Under the pieces are notes generated by a model that made no database searches, was not told the DNA's origin, and saw nothing but the letters and a program-made list of their open reading frames with translations. 64,000 nucleotides of DNA from Rhodococcus sp. Z13 (GTDB taxonomy: Bacteria; Actinomycetota; Actinomycetes; Mycobacteriales; Mycobacteriaceae): positions 2,970,668 through 3,034,667 of the forward strand of contig NZ_CP107551.1 of the NCBI RefSeq assembly GCF_025837095.1. Direction: 5' to 3'. A program made the position numbers and the translations under genes. Below, piece by piece: positions 15,946-22,257 of the stretch. Position 1 is the first letter of the stretch. Each line of letters begins with the position of its first letter.

Positions 15946-17148
15946 TCAAACCGGAATAATCTTCATCAACCTATATGTGTGTTGTGTTTCATTTGTAAGC
16001 TCATCCGTCACGCTAGTTGCGGAGATTGCCACCAAATAGTTGGTATTAAGACGAGCACGCCCGAACGCTTCCATCGCATCTTCGTCAACATACCCAGTGT
16101 ACCTAATTTCACTTTTCAGATCCGAGAGACCGAAAGTCTGATTTGAAACATCACCCATAAATAGGCGCATCGTTCCTGTAATGACAGTTTCCTCTTCGTC
16201 AGGAGCAAGATAGTTCAAGACGGCAAGAAGTTTATTGATTTCCTCAACTTCAAGATTGGCTTCGACATACCTTAAGTCTTGCGATGCCGCCACAACCGTG
16301 GCCGGTCCATTGAAATTCGCCAGATCGCGCACGAACTTCCTAAAACTCTTCGCCGCCCTGGGGTGCAAGCCGCTGATTTGATTCTTGAATGCACGGGAAT
16401 TGCCCTGAGTCGCGAGTGCGCGCGCAATCAACCCCGCACTCTCCTCGAAAACGGATCCGAACAAACTGTTGAATCTGGTGGAAGCTATGTCGACGACGAA
16501 ACTTGCGGCAGATAAACCGATTACTTCACTCGAGGTCTCATAGAGAGAATCGGACCGTATGCGACCCTTGCTGCTAATTTCTCGACCACCGGATAAGAGC
16601 GAGTTTCCGACATTATCCAAGAGATTCTGGGCCGAAACAAGCAAGGCCCCCACCGCTCGTGTTGGTGCAGCGGTTCGCTTACTCATCGCCGGCTCCACCT
16701 CCAGCCTAAGTATGGGGCGAAGCTCTCGATGGGCCTTTATAGCAAGTTCTTCAGGCGTTGACGCGACCGGAGCCGTGTGCGTCGGCAATTCGATCATATA
16801 GTCACTATCAGGAAGCCATTCATCTGGCAGATCGGAGCCCGCCAGTATAGAATCCAAAGTTATCTCTTCTGTCTCAGCAAATGGCATTTTGACAACGAAG
16901 ACGCGATCCTCGGCATTCACTAGGGCATCACGCACTGAAACCCCTCCCGAGCGAATCACCGCGAATCTCTCACGGGAGACCGGCAAATACAACCAGAGGT
17001 CGTGATCTTCGCCCTCGTCGGCCCACGTCACTAAGTAAAGTTGACCCGTCTTGGACTCACAGGTGAATAGCCTGGGCCCGTCGTACTGCTCGAAAACTTC
17101 CCCGAGGCGCAACTGCCCGAGAATTGTTCCTTCAGGAAGCCAGTTCAT
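15946..17148 (-). CDS. DUF6575-like protein, accessory module gene 2
   Basis: A 400-aa protein. Residues about 8-90 (LGQLRLGEVFEQYDGPRLF, WLYLPVSRERFAVIRSG) resemble the domain I know as DUF6575; this is recalled, not searched. The C-terminal 300 residues match nothing I recognise and are mostly helical. The start at ATG 17146-17148 overlaps the stop of the partner gene (ATGA), so the two are co-translated. Base composition is clearly less GC-rich than the rest of the phage, with A/T-ending codons, indicating recent acquisition. Context (prophage cargo, integrase scar) suggests a phage-defence or exclusion role, unproven. Confidence 0.75.
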   Translation of the reverse strand: MNWLPEGTILGQLRLGEVFEQYDGPRLFTCESKTGQLYLVTWADEGEDHDLWLYLPVSRERFAVIRSGGVSVRDALVNAEDRVFVVKMPFAETEEITLDSILAGSDLPDEWLPDSDYMIELPTHTAPVASTPEELAIKAHRELRPILRLEVEPAMSKRTAAPTRAVGALLVSAQNLLDNVGNSLLSGGREISSKGRIRSDSLYETSSEVIGLSAASFVVDIASTRFNSLFGSVFEESAGLIARALATQGNSRAFKNQISGLHPRAAKSFRKFVRDLANFNGPATVVAASQDLRYVEANLEVEEINKLLAVLNYLAPDEEETVITGTMRLFMGDVSNQTFGLSDLKSEIRYTGYVDEDAMEAFGRARLNTNYLVAISATSVTDELTNETQHTYRLMKIIPV

Positions 17149-17537
17149 GCGACTATCTCGCAGTTCACCCAACTGTCATCACCGACGGGCCTCCACCAAG
17201 TGTGATGCCCTTCGCGGCGCCCAGTTCTCTTGATTACACCGGGCCCGGTGACGTCTATGCTTGCCGCCAGTTTCCTTCGGAGTGGAGCCATAGCCTTTTG
17301 CGCCTTCTTAGCGGACTGAATATCCTCGAAGACGCTATATCCCGAAGCCTCGCACTCCATGTCGCCGAAGGAGTCGGACTTAAACGTCCGCCTTCCCGAG
17401 ATGCGAAGTTCTACGTGGCTCATGGTGTCTTCGCCCTCGGGAGGCAAAGCGTCAACAAACCGAATGAAGATCCCTCGTGCAGGTCGCGCATCAGCAGGCG
17501 GACACATCGGGGGGTAGTGGTCAGGCCACTCTGTCAT
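17145..17537 (-). CDS. 130-aa partner of DUF6575-like protein, accessory module gene 1
   Basis: It starts MTEWPDHYPPMCPPADARPA at ATG 17535-17537 with a GAGGAG Shine-Dalgarno. It contains a conserved-looking core (FGDMECEASGYSVF) and a GHHTWW segment near the C-terminus. My recollection is that small proteins with this WPD...CPP start and HHTWW end occur next to DUF6575 proteins elsewhere. It is translationally coupled to that gene. Function unknown; possibly the sensor or toxin/antitoxin-like half of a two-gene system. Confidence 0.72.
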   Translation of the reverse strand: MTEWPDHYPPMCPPADARPARGIFIRFVDALPPEGEDTMSHVELRISGRRTFKSDSFGDMECEASGYSVFEDIQSAKKAQKAMAPLRRKLAASIDVTGPGVIKRTGRREGHHTWWRPVGDDSWVNCEIVA

Positions 17538-17606
17538 CCATGCTCCTCGGTTCGCAATTTCGACGGATTGTGCCACACGGTACGAGGACCGAGGAAAGGG
17601 GTGCGT

Positions 17607-17743
17607 AAGGATGCGTTACGGGCGGGACGGCTCGTGAGCCATTGAAGTTGGCTTGAATTCCGGACGGCCAAATTCAAGCTTCGAGCCGTTCGCTTTAAAA
17701 GCCCAGTTGAGGGCCAACTTTTGCAAGATGTGCAACAGTTGGC
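17607..17743. repeat. Inverted repeats in the 237-nt gap upstream of the DUF6575 module
   Basis: No gene is seen in 17538-17774. It holds GCTTGAATT-11 nt-AATTCAAGC (near 17650-17680) and a longer imperfect palindrome at 17713-17743. The latter has outer arms GCCAAC/GTTGGC and inner arms TTTTGCA/TGCAACA around AGATG. It also holds a copy of GGATGCGTTACG near 17610 that recurs at 18037-18048 and, as GGATGCGCTACG, near 17769. The likely role is operators controlling the module. Confidence 0.5.
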
Positions 17744-17774
17744 GCCCGCCCCGTAACTGCCATCGCGGGATGCG

Positions 17775-18005
17775 CTACGAGGCGGATTCCAGACCGTCCG
17801 TCTCCCATTGATCCGGGGTGATCTGCTCGGGCATCGATCCGACCACTGCCATCCACCACTCAACGGTCTTCCCGCGGATCGCGATCTGTTCCTCGGGCGG
17901 GAGGTTGTGGATGCAGTCGCGGTGGTGGAGATGCTTCCCGCCCTGCGCGGACCGCTTGCGCAATGCCGACATCATCAACTGCTGAACATCTACGGACATG
18001 AGCAT
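17775..18005 (-). CDS. Small hypothetical protein (76 aa)
   Basis: Starts MLMSVDVQQLMM, then a polar segment with HHRDCIHNLPPEEQ and VEWWMAVVG. The start lies 14 nt inside the 22-bp repeat block, and an ATG within the repeat is out of frame with it. No family recognised. Frame choice is uncertain because another frame is also open here. Confidence 0.45.
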   Translation of the reverse strand: MLMSVDVQQLMMSALRKRSAQGGKHLHHRDCIHNLPPEEQIAIRGKTVEWWMAVVGSMPEQITPDQWETDGLESAS

Positions 18006-18015
18006 GCTCGCTTTC

Positions 18016-18037
18016 GGTCATGTAACTGTCCTCGCGG
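18016..18037 (-). repeat. 22-bp start-associated repeat, copy a
   Basis: Minus strand CCGCGAGGACAGTTACATGA-CC, identical to copies b and c. It contains a GAGGA Shine-Dalgarno and an ATG 8 nt later. Upstream it continues GTAACGCATC, shared with a degenerate fourth copy at about 17753-17775. Confidence 0.85.
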
Positions 18038-18064
18038 GATGCGTTACGCGGCTCGTCTATCGAC

Positions 18065-18403
18065 CTACCGTGGGTCGAACTCGTCGAGCAGCAGACTCGC
18101 GGCACGCCGCCGCAGTTCGTCCGTGTCGGTGTAGTACTCGCCGTGTGTGTAGTCGCTTCCGCCGACCGTGGACCGGTACACGAGCAGTCGAGAGCCGGGC
18201 AGCTTGACGGCCCAGCACCTACGGGCAGCGAATACGCAGGAGGCATGACGAGCCCGGCTCCCCCAGTCATTCGATGAGAACTCCGTGGGCGACAGCCACC
18301 AGCGCTTGATCGCCCACACCAGCGCTCTGCCCCAGAAGTAGGCGGCAACGATCACGCCGGCCGCGATCGGGAGGGTAGCGAGACCGAGGATGTATTGACT
18401 CAC
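18065..18403 (-). CDS. Small membrane protein (112 aa)
   Basis: The GTG start overlaps the stop of the preceding Zn-ribbon-like gene. Residues about 3-32 form one hydrophobic helix (ILGLATLPIAAGVIVAAYFW) and the remaining 80 residues are a basic cytoplasmic-type domain. No homolog recognised. Confidence 0.6.
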   Translation of the reverse strand: MSQYILGLATLPIAAGVIVAAYFWGRALVWAIKRWWLSPTEFSSNDWGSRARHASCVFAARRCWAVKLPGSRLLVYRSTVGGSDYTHGEYYTDTDELRRRAASLLLDEFDPR

Positions 18404-18570
18404 TCTGATTCCTCCTCAGGGCACTGGGGAACGGGCCCGAACTCCTGGTGCTTGGACACCAGGCCGCAGGAGCACCGATACGAGACCTCGTTGGGTCGCT
18501 CCTGCCAGACCTCGACGAGCCGGTGCGCGGCGATGCTCTGGGGCATGCTCATACCTCCCAGTGCGGTCAT
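18400..18570 (-). CDS. Small Cys/His protein (56 aa), possible Zn ribbon
   Basis: Begins MTALGGMSMPQS from the ATG inside repeat copy b and contains RCSCGLVSKHQEF and VPQC, a loose Cys-x-Cys / Cys pattern. It is coupled to the downstream membrane protein gene. Function unknown. Confidence 0.6.
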   Translation of the reverse strand: MTALGGMSMPQSIAAHRLVEVWQERPNEVSYRCSCGLVSKHQEFGPVPQCPEEESE

Positions 18571-18586
18571 GTAACTGTCCTCGCGG
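18565..18586 (-). repeat. 22-bp start-associated repeat, copy b
   Basis: Identical 22 bp to copies a and c. Here the ATG of the repeat is the in-frame start of the 56-aa gene, showing that the repeat can act as a translation start region. Confidence 0.85.
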
Positions 18587-18638
18587 TCGGTGTTGGGGGC
18601 GGGGCATAGGCGCCCGCGTCCGGACACGACGAGCAGTG

Positions 18639-18884
18639 CTACTTCGGGCCGCCGAGGATCGGCGCCACGTAGTCAGGTGTCAGGTACTCATCCCTGCCGG
18701 CCTGGGTCAGCCTGGCGCGGAAGGTCCGTTCCGTGATGCCGTGCATCATCGTGATGAGCCCGCGCCGTTCCAGCGAACGAGCAGCGGCCGTCGCAGTGCG
18801 ATTGGCAGCGAACGTCCACAAGATGTGCCCCAGGCGAGTGCGTGCAGCGAGAACCTCCATGATCAAGTCCTCAGTCGGCGTCAC
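18639..18884 (-). CDS. Small winged-helix-like protein (81 aa)
   Basis: It starts at GTG 18882-18884 with an AGAAGGAGG Shine-Dalgarno. The sequence (TEDLIMEVLAARTRLGHILW, SLERRGLITMM, LTQAGRDEYL) has the helix-turn-helix-wing rhythm of PadR/MarR-type mini-regulators. It may regulate the accessory block. The preceding repeat encodes a 7-codon upstream frame, MTRRRRL-stop, that ends at this start (TGTGA). Confidence 0.55.
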   Translation of the reverse strand: MTPTEDLIMEVLAARTRLGHILWTFAANRTATAAARSLERRGLITMMHGITERTFRARLTQAGRDEYLTPDYVAPILGGPK

Positions 18885-18898
18885 AGGCGCCTCCTTCT

Positions 18899-18920
18899 GG
18901 TCATGTAACTGTCCTCGCGG
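18899..18920 (-). repeat. 22-bp start-associated repeat, copy c
   Basis: Identical to copies a and b. It overlaps the stop codon of the 66-aa gene upstream (ACATGA) and opens a 7-codon mini-frame before the winged-helix gene. Confidence 0.85.
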
Positions 18921-19101
18921 TGGCGTCCAGTGCCGCCTCCGACAGCCGGCCGTCGAGTTCGTCGTGGGCATCCTTGACGCCCTTCTCCCACCGCTTGATA
19001 TCCGCCGCATAAACAGGCGTCCACCCCGGCAGCGGCGGAGACGACGGAGTATCCACCCAATCCTGACGTTCAGGTGTACGGCATGACAGACCTCTCCTCA
19101 C
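18901..19101 (-). CDS. Small hypothetical protein (66 aa)
   Basis: The C-terminal part (ADIKRWEKGVKDAHDELDGR) is a plausible charged helix. The start is uncertain: the GTG at 19099-19101 lacks a well-placed Shine-Dalgarno, and an internal GTG before DTPSS is an alternative. It ends inside repeat copy c. Confidence 0.42.
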   Translation of the reverse strand: MRRGLSCRTPERQDWVDTPSSPPLPGWTPVYAADIKRWEKGVKDAHDELDGRLSEAALDATARTVT

Positions 19102-19140
19102 ACGGCCCTACTCGATTCCCCAGCCCCCTGGGTCTCCCCT

Positions 19141-19178
19141 AAAAAGCCATCTCTCGGAGGACTACGTCAGGGGATGGC
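19141..19178 (-). terminator. Intrinsic terminator with U-tract, second of a tandem pair
   Basis: Minus strand GCCATC ... GATGGC followed by TTTTT. It lies downstream of the major tail gene and would insulate the accessory block. Confidence 0.6.
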
Positions 19179-19181
19179 CCC

Positions 19182-19212
19182 GCTGCCGGGCAGGAACCCC
19201 CCACCCGGCAGC
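19182..19212 (-). terminator. Terminator after the major tail protein gene
   Basis: GCTGCCGGG ... CCCGGCAGC, a 9-bp GC stem with a 13-nt loop, 7 nt after the stop codon of the major tail gene. Confidence 0.65.
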
Positions 19213-19219
19213 AAGGGAC

Positions 19220-20035
19220 CTAAGGGGAAACCGAGCAGGCCGCCTGCGCGGGAGCGACATCCGCGGCCGGCTCACCATCCGGGCCACCGAAGTAGAAGTT
19301 CGGATCAGTGAACTTCCCAGCGATGTCGAGCGGGCAGCACTCCTCACCCGGAGTCGGATCCGGCGGAGCGATCGGGGTCCGCTGGAGCAGGAAGTGCTGA
19401 TCGTCCGTCACCGGGGTCAGCAGACGGCCGGGCGTGTTGCTCGCGTTGGTAGCGACGACGTTCCACGGGCCGCGGCCCCACTGCGGGCCAGCGAACGTGA
19501 TGCCGGTGAGGGTGAGGTTGGCGACCGACGCGGCGATTTCGATGTCGCCGAGGGTGAACTCGGTGCCGAACGTGAGGAAGTAGCCGTAGCTCTTTCCGCT
19601 CGTCGGCGATGCGAAGATCGAGTCGTCCTCCGGGGTCGGGCAGTCGTCGTCGGCCTTGCCGCCGGCCCAGACCTCGAGGGCGACACCGTAGTCGGATTCG
19701 ACCTTGCGCTGGTCACGCAGACCGACAGCGTTGCCGTCCCAGTCGAGTTCCTGCTCCCAGCCGTTGAACAGGGAGATGAGGCAGGTGTTCACCTGGCACA
19801 GCGTCAGCGTCAGGTTGTAGTACTTGCGCTCGGGCGGGGTACGTTCGGCGACACACACACGCCCTTCGGCGTTGCGCTGCTCGAGTTCCTCGGCCTCCTG
19901 CATGACGGGGGAAAGCGTGAGGGACACCCAGCCGTTCGTCACCGCGTAGTTCGCGTTGCCGGACACTGGGAGGCCACAGCTGTTGACCTTTGTGGCCCGC
20001 AGGCGTGTGCCCTTGACCACGGGGAAAACTGCCAC
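19220..20035 (-). CDS. Major tail tube protein
   Basis: A 271-aa protein starting at GTG 20033-20035 with an AAGGAG Shine-Dalgarno 6 nt upstream; the in-frame extension to 20089 would start inside the promoter. The pattern of an N-terminal beta domain (VVKGTRLRATKVNSCGLPV), a long central sheet (YGYFLTFGTEFTLGDIEIA) and a flexible Cys/Pro C-terminus fits actinophage tail tube proteins. It is placed after the capsid genes and followed by tandem terminators, as expected for an abundant product. Unusually, it lies before the connector genes. Confidence 0.75.
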   Translation of the reverse strand: MAVFPVVKGTRLRATKVNSCGLPVSGNANYAVTNGWVSLTLSPVMQEAEELEQRNAEGRVCVAERTPPERKYYNLTLTLCQVNTCLISLFNGWEQELDWDGNAVGLRDQRKVESDYGVALEVWAGGKADDDCPTPEDDSIFASPTSGKSYGYFLTFGTEFTLGDIEIAASVANLTLTGITFAGPQWGRGPWNVVATNASNTPGRLLTPVTDDQHFLLQRTPIAPPDPTPGEECCPLDIAGKFTDPNFYFGGPDGEPAADVAPAQAACSVSP

Positions 20036-20087
20036 GACGGGCTCCTTCGGGTATGCGGATGTGACACGGTGAGGCCGTCGAGTCGAC

Positions 20088-20108
20088 ACAGTAAACGCGG
20101 GGGGTGCA
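20088..20108 (-). promoter_or_regulatory. Late promoter site 4 (TGCACC-N9-TACTGT) for major tail gene
   Basis: Minus strand TGCACC, 9 nt, TACTGT, with a leader of about 45 nt before the Shine-Dalgarno of the major tail gene. Confidence 0.62.
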
Positions 20109-20110
20109 CG

Positions 20111-20590
20111 TCACTGTTCGCTGGCTTCGGCCTCGCTGCTGGGGGTGGGCGTGGTGTTTCGGCGGGCGAGCACGAACTCGCGGAACGTCATGTGCGGTGG
20201 TGGAGTGAATCCTCCCCCGGCGGCGCTGCGGTCGAGCTCGGCGTGCCACTCGGCGTCATACGCCAGATAGTCGTCGCGGAGGTCCGCGTCGGTCTGCAGC
20301 CGGTTGAGTCGCTTGTCCATTGTCTCGACGCGGCCGACGAAGTGATCGACCTGGCTTCGCAGATCCTCGATCACAGCGTTCTTCGCGGCGCGTTCCTCCC
20401 GGGCCTCCTCCTCGGCGCGGCGGCGCTGCGCCTGCCAGCGGCGGCCGAGCCCGCCGAGCATCTTCGCGAACGTCTCGGAGGCCTGGGCGGCGATCTTCAA
20501 TCCGTAGTAGATGAGGATCAGGAACCCGAACAGGGAGATGATCCGCGGGTCACCGGAGCTGGACAGGAACGAGATTTCGTCACTGGACAC
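20111..20590 (-). CDS. Single-TM coiled-coil phage protein
   Basis: A 159-aa product with GTG start. One membrane helix at about residues 14-34 (RIISLFGFLILIYYGLKIAA) is followed by a strongly charged coiled coil of about 60 residues (RRRAEEEAREERAAKN) and a polar tail. It overlaps the preceding four-helix membrane gene by 11 nt, so the pair probably works together. Function unknown; a holin-like or membrane-anchored role is possible but the location among head/tail genes is atypical. Confidence 0.7.
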   Translation of the reverse strand: MSSDEISFLSSSGDPRIISLFGFLILIYYGLKIAAQASETFAKMLGGLGRRWQAQRRRAEEEAREERAAKNAVIEDLRSQVDHFVGRVETMDKRLNRLQTDADLRDDYLAYDAEWHAELDRSAAGGGFTPPPHMTFREFVLARRNTTPTPSSEAEASEQ

Positions 20591-21032
20591 GCGCCACCCT
20601 CCACGCTGCGAGGGATTGGCGGGCGAGCACGGCGTGGGCGACAGCTCCCACCAGCCAGGCGGTGGCGGTACGCCAGCCTTCGATCGGGTCGCGTTGCAGC
20701 ACTTCGATGATGGCTCCGGTGGCGAACATGGCGTAGAAGGTGGCGATGACGACGTGGGCGTAGGCGGTGAGGGGGAACTGGCGGACGAGGAGGCCGGCGA
20801 GTCCTGTGATGGCGGCGATGGTGAACACCCAGCCGGAGAACTCGAGGGGGAGGGCTCGTTCGATGACGGAGAGGATCGCGGTGGAGCCTTGTTCGAGGGA
20901 GATGTAGTCGAGACCCCTCGAGAGGGCTTGCAGGAGGAGTGTGACTTGGAGGATGGCTGCGGCTACGACGGTGACGTGCAGGGCGAGCCAGTGGTCGTAG
21001 AGCCAGCGGAAGGCGGCGGTGCGGGGCGACAT
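20580..21032 (-). CDS. Four-helix membrane protein
   Basis: A 150-aa protein with four predicted membrane helices: LALHVTVVAAAILQVTLLLQ, the FSGWVFTIAAITGLAGLL region, YAHVVIATFYAMFATGAII and TAWLVGAVAHAVL. The ATG at 21030-21032 was chosen for the GGAG 7 nt upstream. It pairs with the overlapping coiled-coil membrane gene. A holin/pinholin or superinfection-exclusion role is conceivable; nothing in the sequence decides it. Confidence 0.7.
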   Translation of the reverse strand: MSPRTAAFRWLYDHWLALHVTVVAAAILQVTLLLQALSRGLDYISLEQGSTAILSVIERALPLEFSGWVFTIAAITGLAGLLVRQFPLTAYAHVVIATFYAMFATGAIIEVLQRDPIEGWRTATAWLVGAVAHAVLARQSLAAWRVARVQ

Positions 21033-21071
21033 GGGGTCACTCCTCACCGCCGCGGTTCACCGGCCGGGGGG

Positions 21072-21329
21072 TCATGAACCGTCCCCCGTGGTGGTGCGGC
21101 GCCGGCGTCCGCCTCGCCTGGTGGGTTTGGGGGTGTCGATCAGCCCGGCCTTCCGGGCGTCCTCCTCGAGCACCACGTAGGCGCGGCGGGGGCCGGAGGT
21201 GTCGGTGCGGATCAGCGACGGGTGATCCACCGCGGCCAGCAGAGAGGACAGGACTTCTCCGCGCAGCCCGGGCGTGGGGATGACGGTGGCGAAGCCGTCT
21301 TCGAGGATGACGTCGACTCCTGCAGGCAT
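21072..21329 (-). CDS. Small head-region protein (85 aa)
   Basis: The ATG overlaps the stop of the 263-aa gene (ATGA). A folded part (MPAGVDVILEDGFATVIPTP ... RRAYVVLEEDARKAGLI) is followed by a very basic tail (TRRGGRRRRTTTGD) that could contact DNA. Structural or connector-associated by position. Confidence 0.65.
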   Translation of the reverse strand: MPAGVDVILEDGFATVIPTPGLRGEVLSSLLAAVDHPSLIRTDTSGPRRAYVVLEEDARKAGLIDTPKPTRRGGRRRRTTTGDGS

Positions 21330-22120
21330 CAGGGGGTTCCTTCCGGATCCTCGGTGGCGGGGGTGATGGTGACCGCTCCGATGAGGCATTCGTATCCGAT
21401 GACGATGGCGCGTTCCGCGATCGCGGCCTTGCGGTTGTGGCGTTCGTCCAGCGTGGATCGGGTGGAGTAGGCGTCTCGCCACACCGTCACCGGGCCGGTC
21501 GCGACGAGGGTGTTGTCGAGGGTGTCGTCGTAGCCGGCGCCGAACGCCCACGTGTGTCCGAGCGGGGTGCGCAGTACCGGGGAGCCGGAGGTGGTGACGA
21601 TCAGGTTCGCTTGCGCGGCGTAGGCGGCGAAGCGAGTGGAGGCGTGGATGACGCCGTAGAACCCGGCGGCTCCGAGTTCGGTTTCCAAGGTTGCGACCGC
21701 GGCGACGAGGTCCTGCACGGTGGTGGGGGTGGCGTCGTCGGCGAGGCGGGTGCCGAAGTGGGATTCGGCGAGCTGCTGCTCGTGCAGACGAGCGTTCTGC
21801 AGTGCGCGGGCTTCGTATTCGGTGAAGTCCTCGAGGGGGCCGCATTCGTCGTAGCCCCACACCACCAGCGGGGTGAACGCGTCGGGGGCTTCGGGGCGGT
21901 CCCCTGTCTTGAGGGTGTTCGGTGCGGGGTCGGCGCAGATGTCGGTGTCCCAGGTGCCCCAGCCGGTGCCGCAGTTGCGGGGCCGGATCTGGACGCCGGC
22001 GAGGATGCGGGCGGGTCCGGGTTCGTCGATGAGGGTGGCCGCCGAGTACAGGCCGACACCGATCGGGTTGACCGGCGGCGCGTCGTAGTCGACGGGCAGC
22101 AGGGTTTCGGGGGTGGTCAC
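21329..22120 (-). CDS. Conserved actinophage head-associated protein (263 aa)
   Basis: It follows the capsid gene after a perfect terminator hairpin. The protein has an encapsulin-like pattern of long helices (EYEARALQNARLHEQQLAES) and strands (GVIHASTRFAAYAAQ). Proteins of this type occur next to capsid genes in actinophages and may be minor capsid or pentamer components. No firm family assignment. Confidence 0.62.
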   Translation of the reverse strand: MTTPETLLPVDYDAPPVNPIGVGLYSAATLIDEPGPARILAGVQIRPRNCGTGWGTWDTDICADPAPNTLKTGDRPEAPDAFTPLVVWGYDECGPLEDFTEYEARALQNARLHEQQLAESHFGTRLADDATPTTVQDLVAAVATLETELGAAGFYGVIHASTRFAAYAAQANLIVTTSGSPVLRTPLGHTWAFGAGYDDTLDNTLVATGPVTVWRDAYSTRSTLDERHNRKAAIAERAIVIGYECLIGAVTITPATEDPEGTP

Positions 22121-22207
22121 GTCGGTGCTCCTGAGTGTTCGGCGGTGAAGAGGGGTCTGGTGGCGGGGCGGGACGGCCTCACGTGCCGCCCCGCCACCAG
22201 GTTGTTA

Positions 22208-22243
22208 CCTGGCTGGGTGAGGAGTGGAACTCACCCAGCCAGG
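22208..22243 (-). terminator. Terminator after major capsid gene
   Basis: CCTGGCTGGGTGAG, 8-nt loop, perfect 14-bp complement, beginning 14 nt past the capsid stop. Rest of the 137-nt gap: nothing else recognised. Confidence 0.75.
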
Positions 22244-22257
22244 AGCTTCACGGCGGG

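Noticed and set aside
15823-16146. Plus-strand frame across the integrase remnant and DUF6575-like gene
   Set aside because: No Shine-Dalgarno, spans two unrelated minus-strand features, and no recognisable domain.
17860-18348. Alternative minus-strand frame through repeat copy a
   Set aside because: It overlaps two better-supported small genes and its translation is Arg/Pro-rich; kept only as a possible short peptide from the repeat ATG.
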